Shown here: positions 61,944 to 64,000 of the stretch, piece after piece
How positions within the stretch are numbered: the stretch's first letter is position 1
How the letters are laid out: each line of letters starts with the position of its first letter
From: Methylovirgula sp.
Lineage (GTDB): Bacteria > Pseudomonadota > Alphaproteobacteria > Rhizobiales > Beijerinckiaceae
NCBI RefSeq assembly: GCF_037200945.1
Contig: NZ_JBBCGP010000001.1
Span: 1,486,501-1,550,500, forward strand
Length of the DNA stretch: 64,000 nt
Reading direction: 5' to 3'
The notes under the pieces: model-generated
Databases searched by the model: none
Told to the model about the DNA's origin: nothing
The model's input: only the letters and a program-made list of their open reading frames with translations
Translations under genes and position numbers: made by a program

Positions 61944-64000
61944 ATGACCGTCCGTAAATCGATCTCCGCTTATCACCAGCCGGCTGGCGGATGGGGCGCA
62001 CTCAAGGCAGTTGCCGAGGCGCTCGATGAGCAAGGCATCGCCGTCAAGGGCACCACATCGCTTTTGCGGATGAATCAGCCCGAGGGCTTTGATTGCCCCG
62101 GATGTGCGTGGCCTGACCCAAAACACACGTCATCCTTCGAGTTTTGCGAAAACGGCGCGAAGGCGATCGCGTGGGAGGCCACAGCGAAACGGTGTGCGCC
62201 GGAATTCTTTGCTGCTCACACGGTTACGGAGCTCGACACGTGGAGCGATTATGATCTCGAAATGGTGGGACGTGTCACTCACCCGATGGTCTACGATGCC
62301 GCTTCCGATCATTATAAACCGATCTCCTGGGACGATGCCTTTGCCGTCATTGGCCGTCATCTGAACGGCCTCAGCAATCCAAACGCCGCGGACTTTTATA
62401 CATCCGGGCGCGCGTCCAATGAGGCGGCATTTCTCTTCCAGCTTTTTGCCCGCGAATACGGCACGAATAATTTCCCCGATTGCTCGAACATGTGCCATGA
62501 GGCCACGAGCGTGGGCCTGCCCGAGTCGCTCGGCGTCGGCAAAGGCACGGTCCTTCTCGAAGACTTCGATTCTACCGACGCTATCTTTATCTTCGGTCAG
62601 AATCCCGGCACGAATAGTCCGCGTATGATGACGACGCTGCGCGATGCATCGCGGCGGGGTGTACCTATCATCTCTTTCAATCCGTTTCGGGAGCGCTCAC
62701 TTGAACGCTTCCAGGCGCCGCAGAGCCCCATCGAGATGGTGACACTGACGTCCACGCCGATCAGCGAGAGTCTTTATCAGGTGCGTGTCGGCGGCGATGT
62801 CGCGGTGCTCAAAGGGCTGATGAAAGCCATGATTGAAGCCGATGACGCGGCGATAGCTGCTGACGCGCCGCGAGTCGTCGACGTGGACTTCATTAACGGA
62901 CACACAAAGGGCTTCGAGGCGCTTGCCGCCGACCTGCGTGCGGCGTCCTGGACAGCGATCGAACGAAAGTCCGGCTTAAGCCGTGCTCAGATTTGCTCCG
63001 CGGCGATGGTTTACATGAACGCGCCGACCGCGATCCTTGTCTTTGGCATGGGGATCACCCAGCATCGCTATGGCACTCTCGCGGTTCAGCAGATTGCCAA
63101 TCTCGCGATGTTGCGCGGCAATGTTGGACGACCGGGTGCTGGTGTTTGCCCGGTTCGCGGGCACTCGAATGTGCAGGGGGATCGTACCGTCGGCATCACG
63201 GAAAAGCCGACCGCGGAATTTCTCAGTCGCCTCGAAAAGCGTTTTGGGTTCAAGCCGCCGAGCGCTCACGGGCATGATGTCGTCACCGCCTTGGAAGCCA
63301 TGATCCGTGGCGAGTCGAAAGTCTTCATCGCGCTTGGCGGAAATTTCGCCGCAGCGGTGCCGGATTGGATACAGACCCGAGGCGCGCTGCGTAAACTCGA
63401 TCTCACCGTACAGATTTCGACGAAGCTCAATCGCAGTCATATGGTCCATGGCCGCGAGGCGATCATTCTTCCCTGCCTCGGCCGTTCCGAGATCGACATC
63501 CAGGCGAACGGCCCGCAGGCGGTCACCGTCGAGGATTCGATGTCGATGGTGCATGCGTCGCGCGGCATGAACGTTCCCGTAAGCGAGCATTTGCGCAGCG
63601 AACCCGCAATCATCGCAGGAATGGCGCGCGCGACGCTGGGTCCCGGATCAAAGGTCGCTTGGGAGGATATGATCGCCGATTATGATCGGATACGGCTTGG
63701 CATTGAAGCCGTGTTCCCGATTTTTCAAGCCTATAATGATCGGATCAGAGTTCCCGGAGGCTTCCATTTGACCTCCACCGCTCGCGAACGAATTTGGATG
63801 ACACCGTCCGGGCGGGCGAATTTTCTCGTCTTCGACGGACTCGACGAAGATTTGCCGGAACGCGATCCAGAGGTTCTGTGGCTCACCACGGTGCGCAGCC
63901 ATGATCAATACAACACGACGATCTATTCGATGTCGGATCGTTATCGCGGTGTTTTCGGGCAACGCGATATCGTCTTCTTGAACACCAAGGAAATCGCCAA
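61944..64000 (+). CDS. FdhF/YdeP family molybdopterin oxidoreductase, partial
   Basis: The frame from ATG 61944 is open to the window edge (685 codons), so the C-terminus is missing. It starts TVRKSISAYHQPAGGWGAL. It then has the short cysteine motif GFDCPGCAWPDP, and TSGRASNEAAFLFQLFAREYGTNNFPDCSNMCHEAT, the Mo-bisPGD binding region of YdeP-type FdhF relatives. A later stretch, MGITQHRYGTLAVQQIANLAMLRGNVGRPGAG (in parts), is also family-typical. The family is linked to acid resistance and to formate- or other oxoacid-dependent redox reactions, but natural substrate is mostly unknown. Confidence 0.87.
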   Translation, partial: MTVRKSISAYHQPAGGWGALKAVAEALDEQGIAVKGTTSLLRMNQPEGFDCPGCAWPDPKHTSSFEFCENGAKAIAWEATAKRCAPEFFAAHTVTELDTWSDYDLEMVGRVTHPMVYDAASDHYKPISWDDAFAVIGRHLNGLSNPNAADFYTSGRASNEAAFLFQLFAREYGTNNFPDCSNMCHEATSVGLPESLGVGKGTVLLEDFDSTDAIFIFGQNPGTNSPRMMTTLRDASRRGVPIISFNPFRERSLERFQAPQSPIEMVTLTSTPISESLYQVRVGGDVAVLKGLMKAMIEADDAAIAADAPRVVDVDFINGHTKGFEALAADLRAASWTAIERKSGLSRAQICSAAMVYMNAPTAILVFGMGITQHRYGTLAVQQIANLAMLRGNVGRPGAGVCPVRGHSNVQGDRTVGITEKPTAEFLSRLEKRFGFKPPSAHGHDVVTALEAMIRGESKVFIALGGNFAAAVPDWIQTRGALRKLDLTVQISTKLNRSHMVHGREAIILPCLGRSEIDIQANGPQAVTVEDSMSMVHASRGMNVPVSEHLRSEPAIIAGMARATLGPGSKVAWEDMIADYDRIRLGIEAVFPIFQAYNDRIRVPGGFHLTSTARERIWMTPSGRANFLVFDGLDEDLPERDPEVLWLTTVRSHDQYNTTIYSMSDRYRGVFGQRDIVFLNTKEIA

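Noticed and set aside
1..64000. tRNA, rRNA, CRISPR arrays, attachment sites or replication origin
   Set aside because: No cloverleaf-like gene, regularly spaced repeats, iteron set or att duplication was found on reading both strands; a covariance or repeat search could still find something subtle.

Overview
This 64 kb window reads as chromosomal accessory DNA of a Gram-negative alphaproteobacterium. Outer-membrane porin, TonB and RND systems establish Gram-negative. The gene families suggest Hyphomicrobiales, possibly near Beijerinckiaceae, but that placement is only a guess because no rRNA, tRNA or housekeeping marker gene is present. There is no CRISPR array or recognisable replication origin.

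Region A (0.4-17.4 kb) is a small-molecule uptake and catabolism island. A plus-strand operon encodes a NitT/TauT-type ABC importer (ATPase, two permeases, periplasmic binding protein) with a UbiD-type prFMN decarboxylase. A DIM6/NTAB flavoprotein, an OprB porin and an MFS permease follow. A minus-strand operon then encodes a NicC-like FAD hydroxylase, a PuuE-like deacetylase/amidase, an M20 amidohydrolase and a binding-protein-fold protein without signal peptide. It is divergent from a second ABC importer that ends in a MarR regulator. Two palindrome families (RTCAG-N2-TA-CTGAY and CATTC-N2-TAT-N-GAATG) mark the promoters. The set suggests import and stepwise degradation of an aromatic or N-heteroaromatic acid or amide.

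Region B (17.4-29.1 kb) is mixed: an alpha/beta-hydrolase remnant, a luciferase-like monooxygenase with a quinoprotein remnant in front of it, an RND efflux pair, an SDR divergent from its TetR regulator, a hypothetical protein, cytochrome b561 and a processive glycosyltransferase.

Region C (29.4-32.4 kb) is a mobile-element scar: an IS110-family element with a structured non-coding flank, small hypothetical genes, and an IS5-family element with a -1 slippery site.

Region D (32.4-53.3 kb) is the most unusual part. It holds an aldo/keto reductase, a nitroreductase, two copies of a FAD flavoprotein plus 2x[4Fe-4S] ferredoxin module, a TonB-dependent receptor, a complete ABC importer, its own TonB-ExbB-ExbD, an SsuE-like FMN reductase, a heterodimeric ABC exporter and a stand-alone FAD-synthetase-like protein. 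Three transcription units start with the same element (CTATAAA-N3-GGTAGA) and a fourth has a degenerate copy. I infer one co-regulated outer-membrane-to-cytoplasm flavin/Fe-S system, perhaps for an organosulfur compound. Almost every gene between 39.9 and 47.6 kb carries isolated single-base frameshifts, mostly near short homopolymers, with otherwise intact coding; assembly error and recent decay are both possible.

Region E (53.4-64 kb) holds an XRE-cupin regulator, an Rrf2 regulator, a YqjI-like His-rich PadR regulator with an O-methyltransferase and a YqjH-like ferric-siderophore reductase, threonine deaminase (ilvA), an AaeB/DUF1656/AaeA-like efflux operon, and the start of an FdhF/YdeP-type molybdopterin oxidoreductase cut by the window end.
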